From: Halalkalibacter alkalisediminis
GTDB lineage: Bacteria; Bacillota; Bacilli; Bacillales; Bacillaceae_D
DNA length: 64,000 nt
Direction: 5' to 3'
Assembly: GCF_028610705.1 (NCBI RefSeq)
Contig: NZ_JAQQWT010000008.1
Span: forward strand, 85,012-149,011
Part shown: one piece after another, positions 35,613-45,325 of the stretch
Layout: each line of letters starts with the position of its first letter
Numbering within the stretch: the first letter of the stretch is position 1
The notes under the pieces: model-generated
What the model saw: only the letters and a program-made list of their open reading frames with translations
Databases searched by the model: none
Told to the model about the DNA's origin: nothing
Position numbers and translations under genes: made by a program

Positions 35613-37067
35613 TTAACCTTGCATAAATTTTGCTCCCGCTATGCCAGGGTTTGTCATCTCTTTTGGGTTAAGGATTTCGTTAAGTTCTTCTTCGGATAAT
35701 ACTCCACGTTCAAGGCAGATGTCTCTTACCGACCGGCCGGATTGAATCGCTTCCTTGGCCACCCGAGATGCTACCTCGTAACCAACATGTGGATTGATCG
35801 CAGTGACTATTCCGACACTTTTTTCAACTAACTCACGACAACGCTCATGATTCGCCGTTATACCGGCAACTGCGAAATCTCTGAAAACACGAATACCATT
35901 TTGTAAAATCGACAAGGATTGCAATAAATTAAAGACTAACACTGGCTCCATCACATTTAATTCTAACTGACCTGCTTCAGACGCAAGGCTTATCGTATGG
36001 TCATTCCCAATCACCTGAAACGAAATTTGATTGATGACTTCACACATAACTGGATTCACTTTTCCGGGCATAATGGAAGATCCTGGTTGGCGAGACGGTA
36101 AATTGATCTCATTAATTCCTGTGCGAGGCCCAGAGCTCATCAGCCTTAAATCGTTAGCGATCTTCGATAAGTTAATAGCGGCAATTTTTAACGTGCTTGA
36201 TACCTCTGTATAAGCATCTGTATTTTGAGTGGCGTCGATCAAATCTTCAGCCGTTTTAAGAGGATAGCCCGTGATGTCAGCTAAATACTTAGAAATCTTC
36301 TTAATGTATTCAGGCTTAGCATTTAATCCTGTTCCTACCGCCGTTGCCCCCATATTAATTTCATATAAGTGAGTTACCGAATGTCTTATTCGACCAAGAT
36401 CACGATTTAATACACGGCGATATGCTCCGAATTCTTGTCCAAGTCGGATAGGTACTGCATCCTGAAGATGCGTTCGTCCCATCTTTAAAACCCCATCAAA
36501 TTCAATCTCTTTTGCCTTTAATACTTCGATTAGTTCTTCTAGTTCATTTGTTAAAAGATCTGCTAATCGAAGCGTAGAAATATGAATGGCTGTTGGGAAA
36601 GCATCATTTGTTGATTGCGCCATATTCACATGGGTGTTCGGACTTACTCGCAAATACTCACCCTTTATGCCACCAAGTAACTCAATCGCCCGGTTTGCAA
36701 TGACTTCATTTGCATTCATATTAAATGAAGTTCCAGCCCCCCCTTGAATCACATCAACAATAAAATGTTCGTTCAGCTTTCCAGAGATGACTTCATCAGC
36801 TGCTTTAATAATAGCATCAGCAATCGTACCATGAAGAACACCGACGTCCCTATTTGCCATTGCAGCTGCTTTTTTCACATATCCAAAGGCACGAATTAGT
36901 TCAGGGTGAGGAGGGTACCCTGTAATAGGAAAGTTTTCCTTAGCGCGCATGGTTTGTATCCCATAGTATGCATCCTTAGGTACTTGCTTTTCTCCAAGTA
37001 AATCCCGCTCAGTCCTAAATTCAGATTCCAACACTTTTTCTTCATTAAGCTCGAAAGTTTTCCCCAT
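35613..37067 (-). CDS. ansB: aspartate ammonia-lyase (aspartase)
   Basis: A 484-residue enzyme of the fumarase/aspartase superfamily that turns L-aspartate into fumarate and ammonia. Signs: SPNTHVNMAQSTND, MGRTHLQDAVPIRLGQEF, TGLNA, and the signature loop PGSSIMPGKVNPVM with the catalytic serine. It is the usual length. It follows the asparaginase gene by 16 bases, so the operon turns asparagine into fumarate and two ammonia, as in the B. subtilis ans operon, whose gene name is used here. Confidence 0.96.
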   Translation of the reverse strand: MGKTFELNEEKVLESEFRTERDLLGEKQVPKDAYYGIQTMRAKENFPITGYPPHPELIRAFGYVKKAAAMANRDVGVLHGTIADAIIKAADEVISGKLNEHFIVDVIQGGAGTSFNMNANEVIANRAIELLGGIKGEYLRVSPNTHVNMAQSTNDAFPTAIHISTLRLADLLTNELEELIEVLKAKEIEFDGVLKMGRTHLQDAVPIRLGQEFGAYRRVLNRDLGRIRHSVTHLYEINMGATAVGTGLNAKPEYIKKISKYLADITGYPLKTAEDLIDATQNTDAYTEVSSTLKIAAINLSKIANDLRLMSSGPRTGINEINLPSRQPGSSIMPGKVNPVMCEVINQISFQVIGNDHTISLASEAGQLELNVMEPVLVFNLLQSLSILQNGIRVFRDFAVAGITANHERCRELVEKSVGIVTAINPHVGYEVASRVAKEAIQSGRSVRDICLERGVLSEEELNEILNPKEMTNPGIAGAKFMQG

Positions 37068-37083
37068 GTCTCATTACCTTCCT

Positions 37084-38088
37084 TTAAACTTCAGTTTCCC
37101 AAGTTGTTGATAAGTCATAAGCTATTGATGTTTCAATTAGTTGTTTGACTTGTTTTACATCTGTCGTTTTTCCAAGAGCCCACATAAATTTTGCTACAAT
37201 CGCTTCTTTGTTCATATCACCTGATAAAACTACATTATATTGTGCTACTTTTCTCCCTACCTCATAAAGAAGTAAATCCTCCCCTTCTTCTAAACACTGG
37301 GTTGAAATAAGGACAGCAACCCCTTCATCGTTCAACTCTTTAACTTTAGTCAACAGATTTCTTTCTTCAAATGGAACTCCACCATTCCCGTAACTTTCAA
37401 TAATAACGCCCTTGTATAATTTTTTTAAAATGTCAAAAATTTCAGGTTTGGTTCCAGGGTGCAATTTCAATACAAACACATCAGAACATAGACTTGTATC
37501 TAATTTAAGTTCCTGTTTCGTAGTCTCAGGCTTCCAATAATAATTAATGTTTTTTTCTTTAATTGAAGCAACGTAAGGTAAGTTAATGCTTTCAAAAGCA
37601 TCATAGCTTTTCGTTCGCATTTTAACCGCTCTTGTCCCCATAATGACACGTCCATCAAAGACAACAAACACCCCTCCTATGTTTTCGCTTGCAAAAACGA
37701 GTGAATCCGATAGATTCTTAATAGCGTCTGTCTTTTTAAAACTGATAGGAACTTGAGAACCTGTCACAACCACCGGCTTTTGCAAACCTTGTAGCATATA
37801 GGACAATGCTGCTGACGTATAACCCAACGTATCTGTTCCGTGAGTAATAACAAATCCATCATATTGGTCATAGTTTTCACTAATTGCTTCTGCCATTTGA
37901 ATCCAATGTTCTGGCTGCATGTTTGTACTATCTCTGTTCATCAATATTTGATATGTTACATCAACAGATAAGGTTGCATCTTTAAAATAGTTTGATAGTT
38001 CCTTAGCTGATAAACCAGGAACAAGTCCCTCTTCTCCTTCAATTGAGGCAATTGTTCCTCCTGTTGCAAGTAACAATAATCTCTTCAT
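37084..38088 (-). CDS. ansA: L-asparaginase, type I-like cytoplasmic
   Basis: A 334-residue asparaginase that hydrolyses L-asparagine to aspartate and ammonia. The two catalytic threonine motifs are [13 protein letters not shown] (about residues 6-18) and [13 protein letters not shown] (about 80-92). There is no signal peptide. First gene of the ans operon; its promoter and operators lie between it and the divergent ansR gene. Confidence 0.95.
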   Translation of the reverse strand: MKRLLLLATGGTIASIEGEEGLVPGLSAKELSNYFKDATLSVDVTYQILMNRDSTNMQPEHWIQMAEAISENYDQYDGFVITHGTDTLGYTSAALSYMLQGLQKPVVVTGSQVPISFKKTDAIKNLSDSLVFASENIGGVFVVFDGRVIMGTRAVKMRTKSYDAFESINLPYVASIKEKNINYYWKPETTKQELKLDTSLCSDVFVLKLHPGTKPEIFDILKKLYKGVIIESYGNGGVPFEERNLLTKVKELNDEGVAVLISTQCLEEGEDLLLYEVGRKVAQYNVVLSGDMNKEAIVAKFMWALGKTTDVKQVKQLIETSIAYDLSTTWETEV

Positions 38089-38122
38089 GTCTGTTCTCCT
38101 TTATTTTCAATATAATCTAACA

Positions 38123-38242
38123 ATTTGTTTTCATAACGCGAACGATGTGTTTATTATAAGCATCACAAATACAAAATATCAACATATTTGTTTTCGATTC
38201 GCGAACTTTTTTTCTTGCTATGTTTTATTCTCATGCTATAAT
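38123..38242. promoter_or_regulatory. divergent ansR/ansA promoters with two matching operators
   Basis: Plus strand: TTGCTA (38215-38220), 16 bases, TATAAT (38237-38242), serving ansR. Minus strand: TTGATA (38182-38177), 18 bases, TATAAT (38158-38153), serving ansAB. Two copies of ATTTGTTTTC-N4-CGCGAAC occur at 38123-38143 and 38186-38206, both in the same orientation and 63 bases apart (about six helical turns). Each is an imperfect palindrome (GTTTTC/GCGAAC). One lies just after the ansAB -10, the other just before the ansR -35; these are the likely AnsR operators. Confidence 0.82.
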
Positions 38243-38276
38243 TTAGAACTATAAAAACAAGGGAGTAGGGGTAGAG

Positions 38277-38624
38277 TTGCTGAAACGATTATTAGAACTT
38301 AGAAAAAACAAAAATTGGTCTATGCAGGAAACTGCAGACCGACTTGGTATTGCAAAAAGCACTTATGCAGGTTATGAATCTGGATATCGAATGCCTCCTA
38401 TACAAGCGTTAGTTGAACTTGCTGATTTGTATGAAATAACGGTGGATTATCTGTTAAATCGCGAAGAGGAAAAAAATCGGAAGCTTGACCTTAGTAAGCT
38501 TTTGGTAGCAGAGGAGAGAGTACTCTCACTAGATAATGAGCTATTAAACGAAGAGGAATTAAGCAATTTTATTGCATTTACCAGAGTAAAGCGACAGTTA
38601 AATAAATCTATTAAAGAAATGTAA
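38277..38624 (+). CDS. ansR: XRE-family repressor (AnsR-like)
   Basis: A 115-residue regulator. The N-terminal helix-turn-helix reads LRKNKNWSMQETADRLGIAKSTYAGYESGYRMPPIQALVELADLYEITVDYLL (8-60), a Cro/cI-type domain; the short C-terminus is helical. It is divergent from ansA and ansB, matching the B. subtilis arrangement in which AnsR represses ansAB until asparagine or aspartate is present. Start is TTG at 38277 behind GGGAGTAGGGG. Confidence 0.9.
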   Translation: MLKRLLELRKNKNWSMQETADRLGIAKSTYAGYESGYRMPPIQALVELADLYEITVDYLLNREEEKNRKLDLSKLLVAEERVLSLDNELLNEEELSNFIAFTRVKRQLNKSIKEM

Positions 38625-38744
38625 TCGTATCCCTGGAATCCATATTATTAAATAACAACTTATAGGGAAAACGAAATCAAACAGGTATGCTATTGTTAAA
38701 CTAAATAAACTTTATTGTAATCAAACTTTTCAAAGAGCAGTTGT

Positions 38745-39170
38745 ATGAGAGTGATTGAAAGTCTAATAGGAAGTGACACCATTTTGAACTTATATCCTTT
38801 ACTAAGGAAAGTTCTTCTCATGATACTGTTTGTTCCATTGGCAGGTGAAATAAACTTTTATCCTAGCAATGCTACAGTTCGCGTTAGTTTGGCCCCCCAT
38901 CATTTTCTATTCTTACTTTTTTTAATGAATAGAACGATTATCCCAGGCTTTTTAACCGCTCTAGCGGTCGTTGCCTATCGTATTTTTTAGACTGGATGAT
39001 GTTATCCAACTTTAATTGGTTCGATTCTTTTGAAGCTCATTATCCAACTTCTTTCTTTTACTTCACTTATGCATGTCTAATTTATTGAGCTAGAGTTAAT
39101 CGTTACCATCATCGCCCTTTACTTATTGGCTTCTTGGCATTGTCCTTCGCAAAACACTTAGCGTCCATTT
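38745..39170 (+). pseudogene. decayed N-terminus of a membrane sensor protein
   Basis: The first 81 codons encode hydrophobic segments (VLLMILFVPLAGEINFYPSNATVRVSLAPHHFLFLLFLMNRTIIPGFLTALAVVAYRIF). At the stop near 38990 the sequence carries on in the next frame as LDWMMLSNFNWFDSFEAHYPTSFFYFTYACLIY, then after another stop as RVNRYHHRPLLIGFLALSFAKHLASI. The joined text has the look of a sensor histidine kinase N-terminal membrane domain. At least one frameshift and two stops break it, and no kinase domain remains. The family name is my recollection, not a search result. Confidence 0.55.
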
Positions 39171-39369
39171 AGATCAATAGAATCTCCTCTCCAACTTAAA
39201 AAGTAGCTATAAAGAAACAGTGCCTTTCATTTTCCGAACTCGACATGTGACATACACGCTAATTGATAGGTAATTCTTTATTAACCTTCTATCTTCTATA
39301 GTAATTCACCTATGACTGTAAGAATTACCAAGTGTTCTTCACCATTCAGTTTGTTCTTTACTTAAAAAA
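39171..39369. other. intergenic region without a recognised gene
   Basis: AT-rich sequence between the sensor remnant and the sorbitol operon terminator. I see no frame or structure here that I can support. Confidence 0.4.
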
Positions 39370-39395
39370 GATCCTCTCCGATAATTGAGAGGATC
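39370..39395 (-). terminator. terminator of the sorbitol operon
   Basis: GATCCTCTC (39370-39378) and GAGAGGATC (39387-39395) form a 9-bp stem, followed on the minus strand by TTTTTTAAG. Confidence 0.85.
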
Positions 39396-39428
39396 CTGCT
39401 GATATATTTTCTCTTCTCGTAGAATGAT

Positions 39429-40094
39429 TCAGATCCTTACCGACCCAAATCGCGCTTCCCAGTCTTTGCTGAATTGCTTTACACTGATTGCTGATGAAGG
39501 ATGCGAGTGTAACTGCTCAATGATATCTGGACTAGCCGTTATCGAATGTGCTCCTACTAAGCTACACTGGTGAACTTGATTAACGTTTTTAAAACTTGCA
39601 GCCAAGACCTCGGTACTTAATTGATGCATTTCAGACAACTTTACAATTTCTGAAACAACATTTATCCCATCACCTGAAACATTATCAATCCGATTCACAT
39701 ATGGCGCTACGAAGTTGGCACCACACTTCGCAGCCATTAGAGCTTGCTGTGCAGTAAATATAGCTGTCGCTAGCGTCTTTATGCCTAATCGATTTAATTC
39801 CTTTAATGCTTTATACCCTTCGTCAATAACTGGTACTTTTATATGAACATTCTCGTCAAGTTCAGAGATGATTTTCAATGCTTCTTCTATAATTTCTGTT
39901 GAATTTACAGCAAGAGTTTGAACAAAAAACATTTTATCCTGACCTATTATAGAACGGATTTGTCTTAACTGTTCCCAATAATTTGCTGTTTCCATTGTCA
40001 ATATCGTGGGATTCGTCGTAACACCCTCGATTTGATAGTATTCTATTAAATGCTTAATACTTTTAATATCTGCAGAATCAATTAATAGTTTCAT
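39429..40094 (-). CDS. transaldolase-family fructose-6-phosphate aldolase (FSA-like)
   Basis: A 221-residue short transaldolase. The Schiff-base lysine is Lys86 in HIKVPV; the phosphate and substrate motifs GVTTNPTI (24-31), ATAIFTAQQALMAAKCGANFVAPYVNRIDN and AASFKN are present. Such proteins either split fructose 6-phosphate to dihydroxyacetone and glyceraldehyde 3-phosphate or act in related aldol reactions. As last gene of the sorbitol operon it sits directly after the dehydrogenase that makes fructose 6-phosphate, so it may channel that product. Confidence 0.88.
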   Translation of the reverse strand: MKLLIDSADIKSIKHLIEYYQIEGVTTNPTILTMETANYWEQLRQIRSIIGQDKMFFVQTLAVNSTEIIEEALKIISELDENVHIKVPVIDEGYKALKELNRLGIKTLATAIFTAQQALMAAKCGANFVAPYVNRIDNVSGDGINVVSEIVKLSEMHQLSTEVLAASFKNVNQVHQCSLVGAHSITASPDIIEQLHSHPSSAISVKQFSKDWEARFGSVRI

Positions 40095-40171
40095 TATTTA
40101 TCTCCTTATTTCATCTTTGATATAGAAGAAAAGTCATTCTGTTTCTGAGAAACAGAATGACTTTCATCATA

Positions 40172-40954
40172 TTAAAACATTACTTGGCCACCAGTAACAT
40201 TTATAGATTGCCCTGTACAATAAGCTGCTTTTTCCGAAGCATAGAAAATAACGGCATTTGCAATGTCATCATACTCACAACCACGTTTTAGTGGCACCTT
40301 ATCAATATAGACTTGCTCTACTTCATTCTCAGGAATCCCTAGTTTTTTCGCATATTGCGGCAGTAAGCTCTGGAACATAGGCGAGCTTAATAGATTTCCT
40401 GGCATAATTGAATTTACACGAATGTTATGTTCTGCAAGATCCAATGCTAGACTTTGAGTTAGACCTACTCCCCCAAATTTAGAAGCAGAATAACCAGAAT
40501 TATGCTTACTTCCTACCTTACCTGACTTCGAGTTAATTTGGATGATGTTTCCGTACCCTTGGTCAATCATAACTTTTGAAACTTCACGGGCACACAGGAA
40601 GTAACCTGTTAAGTTTACAGCTACAGATGTTTCCCAAGCATTTAATTCAAAATCAGTGATTTTTGAACTTTTCGCATAGCCTGCATTATAGACTAATAGA
40701 TCGATTTGACCAAATTCAGTAACTGTCTTTTCAACCATTGATGCTACCTCTACTTCATCCGTTAAATCTACTTTAATACCAATTGCTTTACTAGAAAACG
40801 TTGACTCAATCTCAGTAGCCACATTTTTTGCGCTCTCTTCATTTAGATCTGCAACCACAACATGATATCCGTCCTCAGCCAAACGATGAGATAGTGCCTC
40901 TCCTAAGTTTTGGCCTCCACCTGCTACAATTGCCACTCTTTGTAATCCGCTCAT
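40172..40954 (-). CDS. srlD: sorbitol-6-phosphate 2-dehydrogenase (SDR family)
   Basis: A 260-residue short-chain dehydrogenase. The NAD-binding loop reads VAIVAGGGQNLGEAL (8-22), NAG follows in VYNAGYAKS, the catalytic serine is in IQINSKSGK and the Tyr-Lys pair in YSASKFG. It oxidises sorbitol 6-phosphate to fructose 6-phosphate in the cytoplasm. It follows the PTS IIA gene. Identification rests on fold plus operon context. Confidence 0.9.
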   Translation of the reverse strand: MSGLQRVAIVAGGGQNLGEALSHRLAEDGYHVVVADLNEESAKNVATEIESTFSSKAIGIKVDLTDEVEVASMVEKTVTEFGQIDLLVYNAGYAKSSKITDFELNAWETSVAVNLTGYFLCAREVSKVMIDQGYGNIIQINSKSGKVGSKHNSGYSASKFGGVGLTQSLALDLAEHNIRVNSIMPGNLLSSPMFQSLLPQYAKKLGIPENEVEQVYIDKVPLKRGCEYDDIANAVIFYASEKAAYCTGQSINVTGGQVMF

Positions 40955-40981
40955 AGTTTCTCCACTCCTACTTTTTTCTGT

Positions 40982-41344
40982 TTATCGAACGATCTCTAGT
41001 GTTTCGCCCTCAGTAATCTCTATAATATCTTTATCTTCTAAGCAAAGCGTCCCTGGTAAATCGGCTTCTGTGCTTCCATTAAACCTAATCGTAATATGGC
41101 CTAACGCTCCAAGGTTTTGGTTTACTGCACTTCCAACAGCTGTTACTTTATATTCGTTTTCACCAATTTTAAAGGTATCTCCAACAAGTACGTCTCCATT
41201 TAATTCATTCTTCTCATGAACAATACAAAATTCTTTTAATTCATCTGGTGCATCACTCTTAAATAGGATAACCATCTTATCTGCATAAAAAGTAGGAGCC
41301 ATAGATCCAATGCTTGTTACGTTTGTAAAATAAACTTTATTCAT
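40982..41344 (-). CDS. srlB: PTS glucitol/sorbitol-specific enzyme IIA
   Basis: A 120-residue IIA domain. The phospho-accepting histidine is in FCIVHEKNELNGDVLVGD (about residue 44). It carries phosphate from HPr to the IIB domain. The length matches SrlB/GutB, a small IIA specific to the sorbitol family and unrelated to glucose IIA. Confidence 0.92.
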   Translation of the reverse strand: MNKVYFTNVTSIGSMAPTFYADKMVILFKSDAPDELKEFCIVHEKNELNGDVLVGDTFKIGENEYKVTAVGSAVNQNLGALGHITIRFNGSTEADLPGTLCLEDKDIIEITEGETLEIVR

Positions 41345-41401
41345 ACTAACACCTGCTTAATCTCAAATTTTTTTTATTTAGTAATATGTTCAATAATAGT
41401 C

Positions 41402-42430
41402 TTAGAAATCCGTATAAATAGCAAAACTTGCTAGCCAAGCTACAAATACGGTTGGTGCCCCTGTCAAGAATCTCGAGTACAGAACGGCCGGAACCCCTAC
41501 TTCAACAGTCTCTGGTTCTGCCTCCGCTAAACCTAAACCTACCGGAATAAAGTCTGCTGCTGCTTGCGAGTTAATTGCAAATAGTGCCGGTAATGCAAGT
41601 TGTGGAGGAATGTTACCTTGCCCAATCTCGGTACCAATTAACACACCGACAACCTGAGCAATGACTGCCCCTGGTCCTAAAAACGGTGATAACAGTGGAA
41701 ACGAACAAACTAATGAAATTAAAAGTAATCCTGGTAACGAGCCTGCATATGGTGATAGGAAATTGGCAAATAGATCGCCGATACCTGTCTCTAAAATAAC
41801 TCCGATGAGCATGGCAACAAACGCCATAAACGGAAGAATGGTTTTTAATACTGTATCAATCGTGTCACGACCAGCTTGGAATAACGTACTTGTAAAATTA
41901 CCTATACCCATTCCAACCTTGACCATAATGCCTTTAGGCTTCTGTTGTTCACTAATTTTTTTGTCTGTGCTATACTTATATTGTTTAGTAGTATTCTCTT
42001 GCGTTTCTGTTTCGCGGACAGAAGCGCTATTTTTTTGTGCACTTGCTGCTACTTCTTCATTTGCTGCTTCAATGTTATTGACTTTAACCCCTGACACATA
42101 AATATCTTCTGTAATAAACTTTGCTAACGGTCCGCTTTGGCCGGTTGGCATAATATTGATGGTTGGAATTCTTTTTTGTGGATAAATTCCACAACGTAAT
42201 GTTCCACCACAGTCAATAATGACACAAGCTGTTTCTTCATCTGGTACCTTTGTTTTAAATCCATCAACTAGCTCTGCACCCGTTACATCTGCAAGCTTTT
42301 GGGCAATATCTGGTTGATTCCCACCTGTAATATAGACAACTTTATTCTTCTTATCATTCACAATAATGTTTAATGGGCCACCAAAACCACCTGGTCCTGC
42401 ATGAACAATAGCTGAATTGTAGTTTGACAT
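41402..42430 (-). CDS. srlE: PTS glucitol/sorbitol-specific enzyme IIB(C)
   Basis: A 342-residue protein. The N-terminal IIB domain has the phospho-cysteine in [11 protein letters not shown] (about residue 75) after [16 protein letters not shown] charged linker (about 130-165) is rich in K, S and Q, then four or five membrane helices ([31 protein letters not shown] and onward). It carries out phosphorylation during uptake and contributes part of the membrane channel with SrlA. Confidence 0.93.
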   Translation of the reverse strand: MSNYNSAIVHAGPGGFGGPLNIIVNDKKNKVVYITGGNQPDIAQKLADVTGAELVDGFKTKVPDEETACVIIDCGGTLRCGIYPQKRIPTINIMPTGQSGPLAKFITEDIYVSGVKVNNIEAANEEVAASAQKNSASVRETETQENTTKQYKYSTDKKISEQQKPKGIMVKVGMGIGNFTSTLFQAGRDTIDTVLKTILPFMAFVAMLIGVILETGIGDLFANFLSPYAGSLPGLLLISLVCSFPLLSPFLGPGAVIAQVVGVLIGTEIGQGNIPPQLALPALFAINSQAAADFIPVGLGLAEAEPETVEVGVPAVLYSRFLTGAPTVFVAWLASFAIYTDF

Positions 42431-42443
42431 GTTGTTTCCCCCC

Positions 42444-42989
42444 TTATAGATCTACTGTGTTCTTTAGTTGAACTTGTTGTTGTTTTGATACATAAGCGAC
42501 TGTCCAGTCCGTAACCACACCACGCATAAAGTTTGTAACCACACCTACTAGAAAGTACATGACTGCTAACTCAGCAATTGGAAGTCCTAAAGCTGTAATC
42601 CCTGATGCAATCCCTAAGAATACGAATAACTCTCCTGGATTTACGTGTGGAAACAAGCCGTTGTGTGTATGACAAGAAAACGATGCCGCTGAATAATAAC
42701 CCGGCTTGTGTCTCTCTGGTAAAAATCGTCCTAATGACAGTGTCATAGGATTTGCGAAGAAAAACGTACCAAACACTGGTAAGAATAGATATCTAGCGAA
42801 AACATTCTTTCCAGACTTCGCTGCAAGTCGCTCTACTCTCTCTGTCCCGACTAAACGAACAACCGCATTCATCGCAACTAACAAACAAATCAATAAAGGT
42901 ACAATTCCTGTGACAAGATCCACAAATACCTCACCACCTCTTTCAAATAACCCCATAAAACCATCCGCTAACATAGTAATAAAATCCAT
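42444..42989 (-). CDS. srlA: PTS glucitol/sorbitol-specific enzyme IIC2
   Basis: A 181-residue membrane protein, the second channel half of the sorbitol permease. The family motifs [60 protein letters not shown] are clear. It ends 14 bases before srlE and starts one base after the gutM stop. Confidence 0.95.
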   Translation of the reverse strand: MDFITMLADGFMGLFERGGEVFVDLVTGIVPLLICLLVAMNAVVRLVGTERVERLAAKSGKNVFARYLFLPVFGTFFFANPMTLSLGRFLPERHKPGYYSAASFSCHTHNGLFPHVNPGELFVFLGIASGITALGLPIAELAVMYFLVGVVTNFMRGVVTDWTVAYVSKQQQVQLKNTVDL

Positions 42990-42990
42990 T

Positions 42991-43434
42991 TTAGTTCACC
43001 CCTTTTTTTAATGTTACTTTTTGTAATAAGCGTTCAAACAAAGTTTTTTGAATAGGAATCTCACCTCCCTTAGAGATAATCTTAACGTTAGCAACCGCAT
43101 CTTGAATGGCTGCAACGGTTAATTTGTCATAGATTTGCAAGTCTTGCTTCGTAAGTTTAAGCAAATCTTTGCCATCCAATCCTTTCATGGGCTTCACTCG
43201 TGAAAACACTGTAACCCCTTGCATTTTTCTGGCTTCAATAATCTTATTTCCTTTGTTTATGGCAATAAGGATAACTGTACCAGCTTTAAAGAGTCCTCTC
43301 TTCCTTCCAATAGCCACTCTTCCTTTTTGTCTTAAAAAACTGAAATGTTTATTAAAGTTTTTAATTTGGAAAAATCCTAAAAAGCTTTGAACAAGCCATG
43401 CTATCCCAACTAAAATGATTAAGTAGATAAACAT
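42991..43434 (-). CDS. gutM: GutM-type glucitol operon activator/membrane protein
   Basis: A 147-residue protein with one N-terminal membrane helix ([24 protein letters not shown]) and a basic cytoplasmic domain with [33 protein letters not shown]. In E. coli GutM is described as an activator of the gut operon. It is longer than the E. coli protein (about 119). Placed between the SorC regulator and srlA. Confidence 0.9.
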   Translation of the reverse strand: MFIYLIILVGIAWLVQSFLGFFQIKNFNKHFSFLRQKGRVAIGRKRGLFKAGTVILIAINKGNKIIEARKMQGVTVFSRVKPMKGLDGKDLLKLTKQDLQIYDKLTVAAIQDAVANVKIISKGGEIPIQKTLFERLLQKVTLKKGVN

Positions 43435-43508
43435 CTTTGTCTGGCCTCCAGTCTCTCAAAGTTGCAGAATAATAGGTTTTGGTTGCGTTTTCATCTATCT
43501 TCAAAAAA

Positions 43509-44465
43509 CTATATCCGTTTCAAAAGTTCTTCTGCGGTACTTTCATTGGTTATTAGAACATTAATATACTTTCCTCTTAAAGCACCTAAAATAGATGGTA
43601 CTTTATTTTCCGATTCAGCAACTCCAATTGAATAATCAAGTTTTCTTAACATATCTAATTCAATCGCTACCGTTCTTTCTGCCACTTCTGACTCGATTAC
43701 ATAGCCATTAATATCATAAAATCTCGAACAGATATCACCGACTGCATTAAGGCTGTTAAGTTCGTCTATTTCCCTATCCCCATAAAATCCTGTCCATATC
43801 ATATTGGATGAAGCGAGAGGTGCACCAATTCCAACTACTGCAATATTTAAATTGTTCCACATATCTAGTATTTTTTTGAAAAAATTAGAAGCTACAATGT
43901 CGTTTTTGGTTTCCTTTTTTTCTACCACCGCAGCTGCGTCAATAAAATGAGAGGATCCACCAAATGTATTCGCAACATTATATACAATCGTATTTACATG
44001 ATATTTACTATCTAAAGTTCCAGGACCCCCAACTAATGGGACAAAATCTGCCTTTCTTGCTTTGTATTCTACTGATTGATCAATCATGCCTCCCATGGTT
44101 CTCCCCCATGCAAAGCCAATTGTATCGTTGTCTTTAATAATTCGATTTAACAGCTCTAATGTTGCAAGACCAAGTGTAGATCTTCTTTTCTCATCTGAAT
44201 CGGAATTATTATTTGGTACAACTATTACGTCCTTAAGCTGAAAAACTTGTTTAAGTTTCGTCTCTAATTCAAACGTCTCGTAAGATGTACTATCTATATG
44301 GATTTGTACGATTCCTTCTTTTCTTGCCTTTTTCAGCATTCTTCCTATTGTCGTACGGTATATTCCAAGTTCCTTAGCAATCTCATTTTGAGTCATGTCT
44401 TCCTCATAATACATTTGTGCAACTTTTACAAGTAACCGTCTTTCCTCCCAGTTAGACATCACCAA
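43509..44465 (-). CDS. SorC/DeoR-type sugar-binding regulator of the sorbitol operon
   Basis: A 318-residue regulator. The N-terminal helix-turn-helix MTQNEIAKELGIYRTTIGRMLKKARKEGIVQI (about 24-55) is followed by the SorC sugar-binding domain (about 60-318) with DTIGFAWGRTMGGMI, PLVGGPG and AVVGIGAP. It is the first gene of the transcript that runs into gutM and the PTS genes. It should respond to a phosphorylated sugar such as sorbitol 6-phosphate. Confidence 0.92.
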   Translation of the reverse strand: MVMSNWEERRLLVKVAQMYYEEDMTQNEIAKELGIYRTTIGRMLKKARKEGIVQIHIDSTSYETFELETKLKQVFQLKDVIVVPNNNSDSDEKRRSTLGLATLELLNRIIKDNDTIGFAWGRTMGGMIDQSVEYKARKADFVPLVGGPGTLDSKYHVNTIVYNVANTFGGSSHFIDAAAVVEKKETKNDIVASNFFKKILDMWNNLNIAVVGIGAPLASSNMIWTGFYGDREIDELNSLNAVGDICSRFYDINGYVIESEVAERTVAIELDMLRKLDYSIGVAESENKVPSILGALRGKYINVLITNESTAEELLKRI

Positions 44466-44516
44466 ACCTCCATTCTAACCTTATAATTTTATTACTCCTG
44501 CACTTTTGAACACATT

Positions 44517-44584
44517 GCACATATGAGCATCCTATTGTCATTTGTGCTTGTGTTTAGTATAGACTTATCTAATAATTGAGTCAA
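44517..44584 (-). promoter_or_regulatory. sorbitol operon promoter and downstream inverted repeat
   Basis: Minus strand TTGACT (44584-44579), 17 bases, TATACT (44561-44556): close to consensus. Just downstream, GCACATATGA (44517-44526) and TCATTTGTGC (44538-44547) form an inverted repeat with 11 bases between the arms, a fitting SorC-family operator. Its position after the -10 suggests repression, or autoregulation. Confidence 0.72.
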
Positions 44585-44691
44585 TATCTTTTTATAATTT
44601 ACCCTTCTTAAGTGCAATTCAATAAAATATTTAATACCGACTCACTAATACTTTTGTAAAGGATTAAATCATTCATTTGCAACCGTTAAAT

Positions 44692-44745
44692 AAAACACAA
44701 AAAAGGATTGCCTATGCAGTACACAGGCAATCCTTTTTGTGTTTT
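44692..44745. terminator. strong bidirectional terminator
   Basis: A stem of about 21 bp with A and T flanks: AAAAGGATTGCCT pairs with AGGCAATCCTTTT across an 11-base loop, extended by AAAACAC/GTGTTTT. It ends the small gene at 44854-45102. Confidence 0.88.
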
Positions 44746-44853
44746 ATCTTTCCTTCACATCATTAAACCATCTTTATCTCTTTACAGTAGTAAAACCCGT
44801 CTTCCAAAGCACATGATTTTTAAACAACCAAAAAACAAGAAAATGATTTACAA

Positions 44854-45102
44854 TCAACTAAACTCCCCTTCATTATACTTATTTAACAACATCTCTCGAA
44901 CAAATTCTATGCATTTAGAAGATAAAGAAGATTTTTCAGGATGAACGATATCCCCATATGGCCTTCCTCCAACAAACTTAACTTCTCCTTCAAATTTCTT
45001 CCCTAAAACCGCATCATATCCAGTGAATTTCACAAAAGTAGTCTGATGTTCAGTTGTTTCAAAATCAATTACGCTTAATGTGTGCCGGTGTTCTTGATGC
45101 AT
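44854..45102 (-). CDS. small conserved-looking protein of unknown function
   Basis: An 82-residue cytoplasmic protein with AAGGAGGAG before its ATG, so translation is well supported. Predicted beta-rich N-terminus (HTLSVIDFETTEHQTTFVKFTGYDAVLGKKFEGEVKFVGGRPYGDIVHP) and a short helical tail (KCIEFVREMLLNKYNEGEF). I do not recognise a family. It stands alone with its own strong terminator. Confidence 0.7.
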   Translation of the reverse strand: MHQEHRHTLSVIDFETTEHQTTFVKFTGYDAVLGKKFEGEVKFVGGRPYGDIVHPEKSSLSSKCIEFVREMLLNKYNEGEFS

Positions 45103-45264
45103 GTAGTACTCCTCCTTATTTGGTGTATAACTACATCAAAAGCTGTTTATAAGAATATGTCAAGTTATTCAGACAGTGATATTAACTTTTAAAGAGGAAC
45201 GCCAAAAATGTGGATCCAATGTTACAAGGTTTATTGAGGATCTTTAATAAGTCATATAAAAAAG

Positions 45265-45298
45265 AACACTTATCCCTTTCCTCCTAGAGATAAGTGTT
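45265..45298 (-). terminator. terminator of the acyltransferase gene
   Basis: AACACTTATC (about 45266-45275) and GATAAGTGTT (about 45289-45298) form a 10-bp stem, about 27 bases after the acyltransferase stop; TTTTTT follows on the minus strand. Confidence 0.82.
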
Positions 45299-45325
45299 TA
45301 AACTATCCAAATCAACTATCATTCT

